A stretch of DNA of 64,000 bases. Source: Nitrobacter sp047149785. GTDB lineage: Bacteria > Pseudomonadota > Alphaproteobacteria > Rhizobiales > Xanthobacteraceae. Shown here one piece after another: positions 15,508 through 24,391 of this stretch. Each line of letters begins with the position of its first letter. The first letter of the stretch is position 1. The notes below the pieces were generated by a model. That model was not told the origin of the DNA. It saw only the letters and a list, made by a program, of their open reading frames with translations, and ran no database searches. Made by a program: the position numbers and the translations under genes. The stretch covers positions 496,001 to 560,000 of the forward strand of contig NZ_BAAGBE010000001.1 in assembly GCF_047149785.1 (NCBI RefSeq), given 5' to 3'.

Positions 15508-18006
15508 ATGCTGAACCTCGCCGAATACCGCAAGAAGAATGCGCAGCTCGCCGACTTCCTGCCCTGGGCGGCATTGGTCGCACCGGGCGTCGTTCTCAAT
15601 AAGGACGGCAGCTTTCAGCGCACCGCGCGGTTTCGCGGCCCCGATCTCGACAGCGCCACGCCGGCCGAGCTGATCGGCACGACCGCGCGGCTCAACAATG
15701 CGCTGCGGCGTCTCGGCTCCGGCTGGGCGATCTTCGTCGAGGCGCAGCGCCATCCCGCGACCGACTATCCGGACAGCCTGTTTCCGGACCCCGCATCCGC
15801 GCTGCTCGACATCGAACGGCGCGAGCAATTCGAGGACTCCGGCGTCCTGTTCGAGTCGAGCTACTTCCTCACCTTTGTCTGGCTACCGCCGGCCGAGGAA
15901 GCCTCACGCATGGAAGCCTGGCTGTACGAGGGGCGTGAGCATAGCGGCGTCGATCCGTGGGAGCTGCTGAAGGGCTTCGTCGATCGCACCGACCGTGTGC
16001 TCAACCTGGTCGAGGGTTTCGTCCCGGAAGCCGGATGGCTCGATGACGCGGAGACGCTGACCTACCTGCATTCGGCCGTTTCGACCAAACGTCATCGCGT
16101 GCGCGTGCCCGAGACGCCGATGCACCTCGACGCGCTGCTGGCCGATCAGCCGCTCGCCGGCGGGCTGGAGCCGCGGCTTGGCGACTTCCATCTCCGCACG
16201 CTCACCGTCATCGGATTCCCGACCACGACATTCCCCGGAATCCTCGACGACCTCAATCGGCTCGCCTTCGTCTATCGCTGGTCGACGCGCGCCATCATGC
16301 TCGACAAGACGGATGCGACGCGGCTGGTCACAAAAATCCGCCGACAGTGGTTTGCAAAGCGCAAATCAGTCGCGGCGATCCTGAAGGAGGTGATGACCAA
16401 CGAAGCGTCGGTGTTGCTGGACACCGACGCCGCCAACAAGGCCGCCGACGCCGACGCGGCGTTGCAGGACCTCGGCTCCGATCAGGTCGGCGAAGTCTAT
16501 GTCACCGCCACGGTGACGGTCTGGGGTGCTGACCGCGCGATCGCCGACGAGCGGCTACGCCTGGTCGAGAAGGTCATTCAGTCGCGCGACTTCACCTGCA
16601 TCGTCGAAGGCGTCAACGCCATCGAAGCCTGGCTTGGCTCGATCCCCGGTCATACCTACGCCAACGTCCGCCAGCCGCCGATCTCGACGCTTAATTTGTC
16701 GCACATGATGCCGCTGTCGGCGGTCTGGGCCGGGCCGGCGCGGGACGAACATCTTGCCGCACCGCCGCTGCTCTATGCCAAGACCGAAGGCGCGACGCCG
16801 TTCCGTTTCGCGCTCCATGTCGGCGACGTCGGCCACACCATGCTGGTCGGCCCGACCGGGGCGGGCAAGTCGGTGCTGCTCGCACTGATGGCGCTCCAGT
16901 TCCGCCGCTATGTCAATTCGCAGGTGTTCGTCTTCGATTTCGGCGGCAGCATTCGCGCGGCGACCTTGGCGATGGGCGGGGACTGGCAGGACCTTGGCGG
17001 CTCGCTGACCAAGGATACGGAATCCGCCTCCTCCGTTCAGCTCCAGCCGCTGGCTCTCATCCATCGTGTCCCCGAACGAGCCTGGGCCGCTGACTGGCTG
17101 GTCGACGTCCTTCTGCGTGAAGGCGTCACGATCACCCCGGACGTCAAGGAATACATCTGGGCCGCACTGACCTCGCTCGCCTCGGCGCCGGTCGAGGAAC
17201 GGACCATCACCGGTGTGAGCGTGCTGCTGCAGTCATCAGTGCTGAAGCAGGCGCTGCGACCCTATTGCATCGGCGGCGCGCATGGCCGGCTGCTCGATGC
17301 CGAGCATGAGTATCTCGGCACGGCGAATGTCCAAGCGTTCGAGACCGAAGGGCTGGTCGGCACCAAGGCGGCACCGGCCGTCCTCTCGTATCTGTTCCAC
17401 CGCATCGAAGCACGCTTCGACGGACGGCCGAGCCTGCTCATCATCGACGAAGGCTGGCGCGCGCTCGACGACGGTGGCTTCGCCGACAAAATCAAGGAAT
17501 GGCTCAAGACGCTGCGCAAGAAGAACGTCAGCGTCGTCTTTTCCTCACAGTCGCTCGCCGACATCGAGGCGTCATCGATCGCGCCGGTCTTGGTCGAGAG
17601 CTGCCCGACACGCATCTTCCTCGCCAACGAGCGTGCCATCGAGCCGCAGATCACCGCCGTCTATGAGCGCTTCGGTCTCAACGCCCGCCAGATCGAGATC
17701 ATCGCACGGGCGACCCCCAAACGTGACTATTACTGCCAGTCGCGACGCGGCAATCGCCTGTTCGAGCTTGGTCTTGGTTCCGTCGCGCTCGCACTCTGTG
17801 CATCGTCCGACAAGGCCACACACGCGCTGATCGACGAGCTGCTGCGCGACGGGGCGCGGCCGTACTTCCTCGAAGCCTGGCTCTACGCCAACGACCTCGC
17901 CTGGGCCGCCGACCTCGTTCCCAATCTCACCAACGTCATCGACCCGTCCGCTGCGGCGGGCCGGCCGGCTTCCATCGACTCATCAGAACAGGAGACGTCG
18001 TCATGA
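15508..18006 (+). CDS. trbE: TrbE, VirB4-like conjugation ATPase
   Basis: 832 residues from ATG 15,508 with GAGGTG upstream. The N-terminal CagE/TrbE region is followed by Walker A VGPTGAGKSVLLALM near residue 447 and Walker B LLIIDEGWRALDD near 645, then VVFSSQSLADIE. Length and motif order are normal for VirB4 proteins, which energise pilus and channel assembly. The stop overlaps trbJ by four bases. No disruption is visible. Confidence 0.95.
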   Translation: MLNLAEYRKKNAQLADFLPWAALVAPGVVLNKDGSFQRTARFRGPDLDSATPAELIGTTARLNNALRRLGSGWAIFVEAQRHPATDYPDSLFPDPASALLDIERREQFEDSGVLFESSYFLTFVWLPPAEEASRMEAWLYEGREHSGVDPWELLKGFVDRTDRVLNLVEGFVPEAGWLDDAETLTYLHSAVSTKRHRVRVPETPMHLDALLADQPLAGGLEPRLGDFHLRTLTVIGFPTTTFPGILDDLNRLAFVYRWSTRAIMLDKTDATRLVTKIRRQWFAKRKSVAAILKEVMTNEASVLLDTDAANKAADADAALQDLGSDQVGEVYVTATVTVWGADRAIADERLRLVEKVIQSRDFTCIVEGVNAIEAWLGSIPGHTYANVRQPPISTLNLSHMMPLSAVWAGPARDEHLAAPPLLYAKTEGATPFRFALHVGDVGHTMLVGPTGAGKSVLLALMALQFRRYVNSQVFVFDFGGSIRAATLAMGGDWQDLGGSLTKDTESASSVQLQPLALIHRVPERAWAADWLVDVLLREGVTITPDVKEYIWAALTSLASAPVEERTITGVSVLLQSSVLKQALRPYCIGGAHGRLLDAEHEYLGTANVQAFETEGLVGTKAAPAVLSYLFHRIEARFDGRPSLLIIDEGWRALDDGGFADKIKEWLKTLRKKNVSVVFSSQSLADIEASSIAPVLVESCPTRIFLANERAIEPQITAVYERFGLNARQIEIIARATPKRDYYCQSRRGNRLFELGLGSVALALCASSDKATHALIDELLRDGARPYFLEAWLYANDLAWAADLVPNLTNVIDPSAAAGRPASIDSSEQETSS

Positions 18007-18746
18007 AGGAAATGTCTCGATCCGCCTGCCTGCGGCGAATGCTGGCCGCCAGTGCGATCGCGATTGCGCTGAACGCCGCGCCGGCTTCGGCGCAGATCGT
18101 GTTCGATCCGTCGAATTACGCGCAGAACGTCCTGACGGCCGCGCGCGCCCTGCAACAGATCAACAACCAGATCACCTCGCTCGCCAATCAGACGCAGATG
18201 CTCCTCAACCAGGCGAAGAATCTCGTCAACCTGCCGACCTCGGCTCTTTCCCAGATCGAAGGCAATTTCTCGAAAATGAAGAGTCTGATGGGTGAGGCGC
18301 AAAAACTTGCCTACAACGTCCAGAACATCGAGCAGCAGTTTCAATCCACCTATCAGAACTTCGCGTCGAACAAGACCAGCGCGCAACTCGTCGAGGGCGC
18401 CCGCCAACGCTGGCAGGACTCCCTTTCCGCCTACGAGCACGCGCTGAAGGCCGGCGCGACCGCCGTCGACAATATCGACAGCACGCAAAGCCAGACGAGT
18501 TCTCTGGTGAGCGCCAGCCAATCGGCAACTGGCGCGCTGCAAGCGACGCAGGCGGGCAATCAACTTCTCGGCGTCCAGGCGCGGCAGCTTGCCGATCTCA
18601 CCGCGATGCTCGCGGCGCAGGGCCGTGCCGACGCTCTTGAGAAATCCCGCAAGGCCGCGGCGCAAGAGCAATCCCGTGAGCAGTTCAGCCGCTTCCTGGC
18701 GGGGAGCAGCTACAGCCCGACCAACGTCCGCATGTTCCACGACTGA
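18003..18746 (+). CDS. trbJ: TrbJ, VirB5-like pilus-tip protein
   Basis: 247 residues. The signal peptide ends near AAPASAQI; the mature part begins VFDPSNYAQNVLTAARALQQ, which is the TrbJ family signature, and continues as a long Gln- and Asn-rich helical region (QINNQITSLANQTQMLLNQ). VirB5-type proteins sit at the pilus tip and aid cell contact. The ATG overlaps the trbE stop. Normal length for the family. Confidence 0.93.
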   Translation: MKEMSRSACLRRMLAASAIAIALNAAPASAQIVFDPSNYAQNVLTAARALQQINNQITSLANQTQMLLNQAKNLVNLPTSALSQIEGNFSKMKSLMGEAQKLAYNVQNIEQQFQSTYQNFASNKTSAQLVEGARQRWQDSLSAYEHALKAGATAVDNIDSTQSQTSSLVSASQSATGALQATQAGNQLLGVQARQLADLTAMLAAQGRADALEKSRKAAAQEQSREQFSRFLAGSSYSPTNVRMFHD

Positions 18747-18756
18747 GGTGGCGCAT

Positions 18757-19023
18757 ATGGATTGGAAAATCGCCACCAAAGTCATTGCTGTCCTTGCCAT
18801 CTGTGCTGTCATGGTCGCGTGCACCATTGCGCTGCGCCCCGATCCCCCTGAGGAAGTTCCGGCTCCCATCGCTCAATCGCAGAGCGGGGAGCCTGCATCC
18901 AGCGAATTGCTCCGCTGCCGCGAGATCGGCGCCGCCGCGCTCGACGATGCCGCTTGCCGGAAAGCATGGGCCGACAGCCGCCGTCATTTCCTCGAAGGCG
19001 ACGCAGGACGCGCACGACCATGA
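18757..19023 (+). CDS. trbK: TrbK-like entry-exclusion lipoprotein
   Basis: 88 residues. An N-terminal hydrophobic segment (KVIAVLAICAVMVAC) ends in a lipobox-like VMVAC with Cys22 as the likely lipidation site. The mature part has the short conserved block LLRCREIGAAALDDAACRKA, typical of the TrbK-alt family between trbJ and trbL. The role in related plasmids is entry exclusion of a second element. Its TGA overlaps the trbL ATG. Confidence 0.85.
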   Translation: MDWKIATKVIAVLAICAVMVACTIALRPDPPEEVPAPIAQSQSGEPASSELLRCREIGAAALDDAACRKAWADSRRHFLEGDAGRARP

Positions 19024-20369
19024 ACACCGGCGTCATCGACCGCTTTCTGGAGACCTTCACACGCTATATCGACTCGGGCTTCGGCCTGCTCGGCGGCGAG
19101 ATCGGATTCCTCACCTCCACGCTGATCGTGATCGACATTATGCTTGCGGGCCTGTTCTGGGCCTGGGGCGCCGACGAGGACGTGCTGCAGCGCCTCATCA
19201 AGAAGACACTCTATATTGGCTTCTTCGCCTTCATCATCGGCAACTTCAACCGGCTCGCCGCCATCGTCTTCCAGTCCTTCAGCGGCCTCGGGCTGAAGGC
19301 GGGCGGATCGTCACTCACGGCAGCCACGCTGCTTCAGCCCGGCCGGGTCGCGCAGGTCGGCATCGACGCCGGCAATCCCATCCTCAAGGCCGCCGGCGAT
19401 CTGATGGGCTATATCTCCTTTTTCGAGAACTTCATGCAGATCATGGTTCTCATGATCTCGTGGGCGATCGTGCTCATCGCCTTCTTCATCCTCGCCGTAC
19501 AGATCTTCATCACACTGATCGAGTTTAAGCTGACGACTTTGGCCGGGTTCGTGCTGATCCCGTTCGCGCTATTCAACAAGACCGCGTTCCTCGCTGAAAA
19601 GGTTCTCGGCAATATCGTCGCCTCGGGCGTCAAGATACTCGTGCTCGCCGTCATCGTCGGCATTGGCTCCGGCCTGTTCAGCGAGTTTACGACCGGCTTC
19701 TCCGGCACGCCCACCATCACCGACGCCCTGGCGCTCGTGCTCGGCGCGCTGTCGTTGATGGGCCTGTCGATCTTCGGACCCGGTATCGCGACCGGACTCG
19801 TTTCTGGCGCGCCGCAGCTTGGCGCGGGCGCTGCCGTGAGTACTGGCCTTGCCGTCGCCGGTATCGGTGCGGCCGGCGTGATGGGAGCGACAGCGGGCCT
19901 TTCCGGCACGGCAAGCGTGATCGGTGCCAGCGGCCGGACGTCGGCCGCCGCGGCGCGGGGCGGCGCTTATCTTGCCGGCAGCACATCGGGCGCATACGGC
20001 GTCGGCGCATCCGGCCACAGCGGTATGGGTGCCGTGGCCGGCGGTCTCAGTGGGATTGCGAGAGCCGGCGCATCCGCCGCTGTCCGGCCCGTGCGGGAAG
20101 CCGCATCGCGCGCCTCCGCATCGCTCAAATCGAGCTACGCAGCCGGCCACGCCGCCACCACGGGCGGGCAGTCCGCGGGACAGACATCCGCAGGCGCTTC
20201 GGCTGCCTCATCTGCCACGGCGTCCGGCGCACCGCCGGCCTGGGCCGCGCGCATGAAGCGCAGCCAGACCATGAGTCACGGCGCGACCGCCACCGCCCAC
20301 GCCGTGCGCTCCGGCGATCACGGCGGCGGCTCCATGTCCGTTTCTCTCCATCAGGATGACCACAAATGA
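19020..20369 (+). CDS. trbL: TrbL, VirB6-like polytopic channel protein
   Basis: 449 residues from ATG 19,020, overlapping the trbK stop; the upstream open frame is an artefact. Several transmembrane segments fill residues 30-300 (for example LIVIDIMLAGLFWAWG and IMVLMISWAIVLIAFFILAV). The last 150 residues are Ala/Gly/Ser-rich low complexity (GASAAVRPVREAASRASAS), which is usual for TrbL. VirB6-type proteins form the inner-membrane part of the DNA channel. trbF follows with a four-base overlap. Confidence 0.93.
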   Translation: MNTGVIDRFLETFTRYIDSGFGLLGGEIGFLTSTLIVIDIMLAGLFWAWGADEDVLQRLIKKTLYIGFFAFIIGNFNRLAAIVFQSFSGLGLKAGGSSLTAATLLQPGRVAQVGIDAGNPILKAAGDLMGYISFFENFMQIMVLMISWAIVLIAFFILAVQIFITLIEFKLTTLAGFVLIPFALFNKTAFLAEKVLGNIVASGVKILVLAVIVGIGSGLFSEFTTGFSGTPTITDALALVLGALSLMGLSIFGPGIATGLVSGAPQLGAGAAVSTGLAVAGIGAAGVMGATAGLSGTASVIGASGRTSAAAARGGAYLAGSTSGAYGVGASGHSGMGAVAGGLSGIARAGASAAVRPVREAASRASASLKSSYAAGHAATTGGQSAGQTSAGASAASSATASGAPPAWAARMKRSQTMSHGATATAHAVRSGDHGGGSMSVSLHQDDHK

Positions 20370-21052
20370 ATCTGTTCCGCCGACCTTCGGTGCGCTACGC
20401 GCGCACGCCCGAATCTGAGACCCCTTATCTCAAAGCCGCGCAAGTCTGGGATGAGCGCATCGGCTCCGCGCGCGTTCAGGCCAAGAACTGGCGGCTGATG
20501 GCGCTCAGTTCGCTGGCGCTCGCCGGGAGTTTCGCGGCCGCGCTGGTCTGGCAATCGGCGCAAGGCACCGTCGTTCCCTGGGTGGTGCAGGTCGACAAGT
20601 TTGGCGAGGCGCAAGCCATCGCGTCCGCCGTTTCCGATTATCGGCCGACCGATCCGCAGATCGCTTGGCATCTGGCGCGCTTCATCGAGCAGGTACGTAG
20701 CATTCCGGCCGATCCGGTCATCGTGCGCCAAAATTGGCTCCGTGCCTACGACTACACGACCGATCGCGGCGCGATCGCATTGAACGATTCCGCGCGCGCC
20801 AACGATCCCTTCACCAAGGTCGGCAAGCAGCAGGTCGCGGTCGAAATCTCCAGCGTCATTCGCGCCTCGCCGGATTCGTTCCGCATCGCCTGGCTGGAGC
20901 GCCGCTACGAAAACGGCCAGCTCTCCGGCTCTGAGCGCTGGACCGCCATCGTGAGCGTCGTGATCCAACAGCCGCGCACCGCCGACAAGCTGCGCGCCAA
21001 TCCGCTCGGAGTGTTCGTCAACGCAATCAACTGGTCGAAGGAGATGGGGTAA
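20366..21052 (+). CDS. trbF: TrbF, VirB8-like scaffold protein
   Basis: 228 residues with a short cytoplasmic tail, one membrane helix at about residues 44-63 (LMALSSLALAGSFAAALVWQ) and a periplasmic VirB8 fold (VPWVVQVDKFGEAQAI; NWLRAYDYTTDRGAIALNDSA). VirB8-type proteins nucleate assembly of the channel. Its stop overlaps the trbG start by one base. Complete and normal. Confidence 0.94.
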   Translation: MNLFRRPSVRYARTPESETPYLKAAQVWDERIGSARVQAKNWRLMALSSLALAGSFAAALVWQSAQGTVVPWVVQVDKFGEAQAIASAVSDYRPTDPQIAWHLARFIEQVRSIPADPVIVRQNWLRAYDYTTDRGAIALNDSARANDPFTKVGKQQVAVEISSVIRASPDSFRIAWLERRYENGQLSGSERWTAIVSVVIQQPRTADKLRANPLGVFVNAINWSKEMG

Positions 21053-22089
21053 TGGGGGATATTATAGAGAGTGCTCGCATTGGCTTACGTCGGTCATCGG
21101 CGCTGCTCGCTGTCATGCTGGCGACGACGGCGCTGGCCGGCTGCGCCAACAAATTCATTCCGCCGGATATCGATTACGACGATGCCGCGCCCGCGGTGCT
21201 CAGCGCCGAGCCGGTCAGGCCGGTGCAGGTGGTCGAGTTGCCGAAGCCGTTGCCGCTGCCCGGCCAGTTGAAGCCGGTCAAGGCCGGAAAAGCCAAACCC
21301 GAGGCGACCGATCCGAAGAAACGTGTTGCGCAAGCCAATGAAGCGGCGCGGATGCAGCCGGTGCGCAACGGCTTCATCAACGCGGTGCAGGTCTATCCCT
21401 TCGTCGTCGGCGCGCTCTATCAGGTGTATGCAGCACCCGGACAAGTCACCGACATCGCGCTTCAGCCGGGCGAGCAGCTTGTCGGAGCCGGTCCCGTCGC
21501 CGCCGGCGACACTGTGCGCTGGATCGTCGGCGACACGCTCAGCGGTTCCGGCCAGACCGCCCAGGTCCATATCCTTGTCAAACCGACGCGGCCAGACCTT
21601 CAGACCAATCTTGTCATCAATACCAACCTGCGCACCTATCACATGGAGCTGCGCTCCACCGAAAAGACCTACATGGCCTCGGTGTCGTGGCAATATCCGC
21701 GGGATCAGTTGATCGCGTTGCGCCGGCAGAACGCGCAAGCCGCGCTGACGCAGCCGGTTGCCTCCGGCGTCGATATCCCGAAGCTGAATTTCCGCTACGA
21801 GATCGAGGGCGACAGCGCGCCGTGGCGGCCGCTCCGCACCTTCGACGACGGCAACAAGGTCTATATCGAGTTTCCGTCGGGCATTGGCCAGGGTGAGATG
21901 CCGCCACTCTTTATTATAGGCCCGTCCGGCAACTCCGAGCTGGTCAACTATCGCGCCCGCCAGAACTACTACGTCGTCGATCGTCTCTTTGCCGCCGCCG
22001 AACTCAGGCTAGGCGACAAGGGCAGCGAGAAGCGCGTGCGCATCGTGCGCACCGACGGGCGGCCGGGACATAGCCCGAGGTTGTTCTGA
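21052..22089 (+). CDS. trbG: TrbG, VirB9-like outer-membrane channel protein
   Basis: 345 residues. A signal sequence ends in a lipobox-like ALAGC (Cys31), then a Pro/Lys-rich linker and the VirB9 domain (QVYPFVVGALYQVYAAPGQV, TDIALQPGEQL, MASVSWQYP, LNFRYEIEGD). VirB9-type proteins join VirB7 and VirB10 to make the outer-membrane core. Its stop overlaps the trbI start by one base. Confidence 0.94.
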   Translation: MGDIIESARIGLRRSSALLAVMLATTALAGCANKFIPPDIDYDDAAPAVLSAEPVRPVQVVELPKPLPLPGQLKPVKAGKAKPEATDPKKRVAQANEAARMQPVRNGFINAVQVYPFVVGALYQVYAAPGQVTDIALQPGEQLVGAGPVAAGDTVRWIVGDTLSGSGQTAQVHILVKPTRPDLQTNLVINTNLRTYHMELRSTEKTYMASVSWQYPRDQLIALRRQNAQAALTQPVASGVDIPKLNFRYEIEGDSAPWRPLRTFDDGNKVYIEFPSGIGQGEMPPLFIIGPSGNSELVNYRARQNYYVVDRLFAAAELRLGDKGSEKRVRIVRTDGRPGHSPRLF

Positions 22090-23303
22090 TGACAGACGCA
22101 CCGACCCCATCCCCCGGTGACATCCGCGCCGAACTGCGCTTGCGGCCCGAGCAGCCGCGCGTCACCCGCCTGTCGCGCAAAGTTCTGATTGGCCTCGGCG
22201 GTGTCAGCGCCATCGCCATCATGGCCGCGCTGTTCTGGGCGCTCGATGTCAATCGCCGCGCCAGCCAATCGCCGACCGAACTCTACAGCACCGAGAACCG
22301 CACGCCGGCGGATGGGCTCGCCGGCCTGCCGAAGGACTATACCGGCATCCCCAGGCTTGGCCCGGCGCTGCCGGGCGACCTCGGCCGTCCGATCGTGAGT
22401 GCGCAGGATGAAGGCAAACACGTCGTCGTCCCGGATATCCGGACGCCGCGCGCTGATCCGGCCGAACAGCGCCGTCTCGCCGAGATCGAAGCCGCGCGCG
22501 TCGCCAAGGTGTTCACCGACAGCCGCGGCGTGCAGGCGACGGTCACAGCGGCGGCCGCGCCCGCTGTGGGCCGCGTCGATCCGGCCACGGGCCTGACGCT
22601 GCCGACCGAGACGCCGCCGCTCGATCCCGGCGCGGCGCAGAACATGCAGGATCGCAAGCTCGCCTTCGTCAACGCGACGGTCGATCGGCGCACTGTCACG
22701 CCCGATCGGGTGCAAGAAAAGGCGTCGCCCTATGTCGTGCAGGCCGGCACCGTCATCCCGGCAGCGCTTATCACCGGCATCAAGTCCGACCTGCCCGGAA
22801 CGATCACCGCGCAGGTGACGGAGCAGGTTTACGACACGCCGACCGGCAAGCAGCTTCTCATCCCGCAAGGTGCCCGCCTGATCGGGCAGTATGACAGCCA
22901 AGTCGCGTTCGGGCAGTCGCGGGTGCTGCTGGTCTGGAATCGCATCATCATGCCGAACGGCACGTCGATCGTGCTCGAACGGCAGCCCGGCGCTGACGCC
23001 GAAGGTTACTCCGGGCTCGAGGACGGCGTTGATTATCATTGGGGTCAGCTTTTCAAGGCGGCATTGTTGTCGACGTTGCTCGGCGTCGGCACCGAGATCG
23101 GGTCGAGCAGCAACGAGAACGAGATCGCACGCGCGATCCGCCAGAGCAGCCAGGACACGGCGTCCGATGTCGGCCGCCAGCTCATCCGCCGCCAGCTCAA
23201 CATTCAGCCGACGCTCACGATCCGGCCGGGCTTCCCCGTCCGCGTGATCGTCAATCGCGACTTGATATTGCAGCCCTATGGGGCCGCGAAGGAGCCGTCA
23301 TGA
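22089..23303 (+). CDS. trbI: TrbI, VirB10-like energy-sensing channel protein
   Basis: 404 residues with a cytoplasmic N-terminus, one membrane helix near residues 34-54, a Pro-rich periplasmic linker and a C-terminal VirB10 beta-barrel (YVVQAGTVIPAALITGIKSD, LIPQGARLIGQYDSQVAFGQ, RVLLVWNRIIMPNGTSI, LSTLLGVGTEIGSSSNENE). VirB10-type proteins span both membranes and couple ATP use to gate opening. The four-base overlap with the DUF2274 gene keeps it in the operon. Complete. Confidence 0.95.
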   Translation: MTDAPTPSPGDIRAELRLRPEQPRVTRLSRKVLIGLGGVSAIAIMAALFWALDVNRRASQSPTELYSTENRTPADGLAGLPKDYTGIPRLGPALPGDLGRPIVSAQDEGKHVVVPDIRTPRADPAEQRRLAEIEAARVAKVFTDSRGVQATVTAAAAPAVGRVDPATGLTLPTETPPLDPGAAQNMQDRKLAFVNATVDRRTVTPDRVQEKASPYVVQAGTVIPAALITGIKSDLPGTITAQVTEQVYDTPTGKQLLIPQGARLIGQYDSQVAFGQSRVLLVWNRIIMPNGTSIVLERQPGADAEGYSGLEDGVDYHWGQLFKAALLSTLLGVGTEIGSSSNENEIARAIRQSSQDTASDVGRQLIRRQLNIQPTLTIRPGFPVRVIVNRDLILQPYGAAKEPS

Positions 23304-23539
23304 CCAAGCTCAGACTCCCGGCGCTCCCCGATGACAAGCCGGTCAAGATCACGGTCGAACTGCCGGCGGCCGTCCACCGCGACCTGGTCGCGTATGCTGA
23401 GATCTTGGCCCGGACCTGGGGCAAGACCACGCCGGCCGAACCCGCAAAGCTGGTCGCGCCTATGCTCCAGCGTTTCATGGCGACCGACAAAGGATTCAGT
23501 AGGGCAAAACGAGGGGCGGCCAGGGATGGCGCAGAGTAG
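23300..23539 (+). CDS. DUF2274 family protein
   Basis: 79 residues starting at an ATG that overlaps the trbI stop. The product (VKITVELPAAVHRDLVAYAE, then LVAPMLQRFMATDKGFSRAK) is the DUF2274 protein that routinely closes the trb operon in Tn4371-like elements. The pattern is ribbon-helix-helix-like, so a regulatory or relaxosome role is possible. It is the last transfer gene here; the AbiE locus follows after about 110 bases. Confidence 0.9.
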   Translation: MTKLRLPALPDDKPVKITVELPAAVHRDLVAYAEILARTWGKTTPAEPAKLVAPMLQRFMATDKGFSRAKRGAARDGAE

Positions 23540-23581
23540 GTCGGAATGGCGAGGTGCCCAAGGTTTAGAATGATACGAATT

Positions 23582-23600
23582 ATCGTAGTTGGGCTACGAT
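23582..23600. promoter_or_regulatory. AbiE operator site 1
   Basis: Perfect inverted repeat ATCGTAG-TTGGG-CTACGAT, immediately upstream of the -35 hexamer of the AbiE promoter. Its arms are identical to those of site 2, 64 bases downstream. AbiEi antitoxins are known to bind inverted repeats in their own promoter. Confidence 0.75.
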
Positions 23601-23601
23601 A

Positions 23602-23630
23602 TTGACGTAGAATTCAAGCTTGCTTAATTT
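23602..23630 (+). promoter_or_regulatory. Predicted sigma-70-type promoter of the AbiE operon
   Basis: TTGACG at 23,602-23,607 and TAATTT at 23,625-23,630 are separated by 17 bases, the ideal spacing. The pair lies between the two operator repeats, so antitoxin bound to both would occlude it. The start codon is about 24 bases downstream of the -10 hexamer. Confidence 0.65.
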
Positions 23631-23645
23631 GGGAAGATTAATATA

Positions 23646-23664
23646 ATCGTAGTATGGCTACGAT
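23646..23664. promoter_or_regulatory. AbiE operator site 2, spanning the start codon
   Basis: Perfect inverted repeat ATCGTAG-TATGG-CTACGAT. The ATG of the antitoxin gene lies in its spacer and right arm, so the repeat also encodes the first residues. The arms match site 1 base for base; only the five-base spacer differs. Confidence 0.75.
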
Positions 23665-24391
23665 ACGGAGAGATAAGCTAAACACACTTTATACTTGCCT
23701 TGCGCCTGGAACGCCGTTGTCCTCAGAGGACCTTGCCGCTCTTGGGATATCGGCTGACCTTGCAGTCCATTATGTCCGGGCAGGCTGGTTAGAGCGGCTG
23801 GCACGCGGCGTCTACTGCCGCCCGAATGATCCGCCCGCCTTGCACCCGAGTGTGGTGCTGCTGCAACGAAACTTCGACGGCCTACACGTCGGCGGCAAAT
23901 CTGCGCTCGACTGGCATGGTATCCGCCACTACGTGTCGCCGCGGCCCATCCTTCATCTCTACGGCTGGCGGGCAGGGCGTCTGCCAGAGTGGTTCAGCGA
24001 ACGCTTTCCGGCCGAGTATCACCGCAAGCGACTGTTTGAGGAGCGCCCCGACGCGCTGCTACATGTCCGACCCTTCGAGAACCAAAAAGGCGCACCGCTC
24101 GTCTCAGCGCCGGAGCGCGCATTGCTGGAGGTGTTGAGCGAAGTCGGCGTCCGGCAGCCGCTGCAAGAAGCACGCGAACTGGTTGAAAGCACTTACAGCC
24201 TGCGTGCCGACGTGCTGCGCGACCTGCTCAAACGCTGCACCAGCATCAAGACCGTGCGCCTGTGCTTGCAGCTTGGCCGCGAACTCTCGCAGCCCTGGGC
24301 TGGCAAGCTCGATCCGTCTGAGTTGCCCAAAGGTAGCGACCGACCGTGGGTGTCCCGTTCCGGCGATGGACTCCTGGTGCTGAAGCCATGA
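23654..24391 (+). CDS. abiEi: AbiEi-type antitoxin (type IV toxin-antitoxin, autorepressor)
   Basis: 245 residues. The N-terminal winged helix (KLNTLYTCLAPGTPLSSEDL, then HYVRAGWLERLARGVYCRP) and the following block (GKSALDWHGIRHY; SAPERALLEVLSEVG) match the AbiEi antitoxin family. AbiEi represses its own operon and counteracts AbiEii, and the systems give phage defence and stabilise mobile elements. The start is fixed by operator site 2 and by the four-base overlap with the toxin gene. It sits just after the trb operon, a common cargo position. Confidence 0.88.
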   Translation: MATIRRDKLNTLYTCLAPGTPLSSEDLAALGISADLAVHYVRAGWLERLARGVYCRPNDPPALHPSVVLLQRNFDGLHVGGKSALDWHGIRHYVSPRPILHLYGWRAGRLPEWFSERFPAEYHRKRLFEERPDALLHVRPFENQKGAPLVSAPERALLEVLSEVGVRQPLQEARELVESTYSLRADVLRDLLKRCTSIKTVRLCLQLGRELSQPWAGKLDPSELPKGSDRPWVSRSGDGLLVLKP

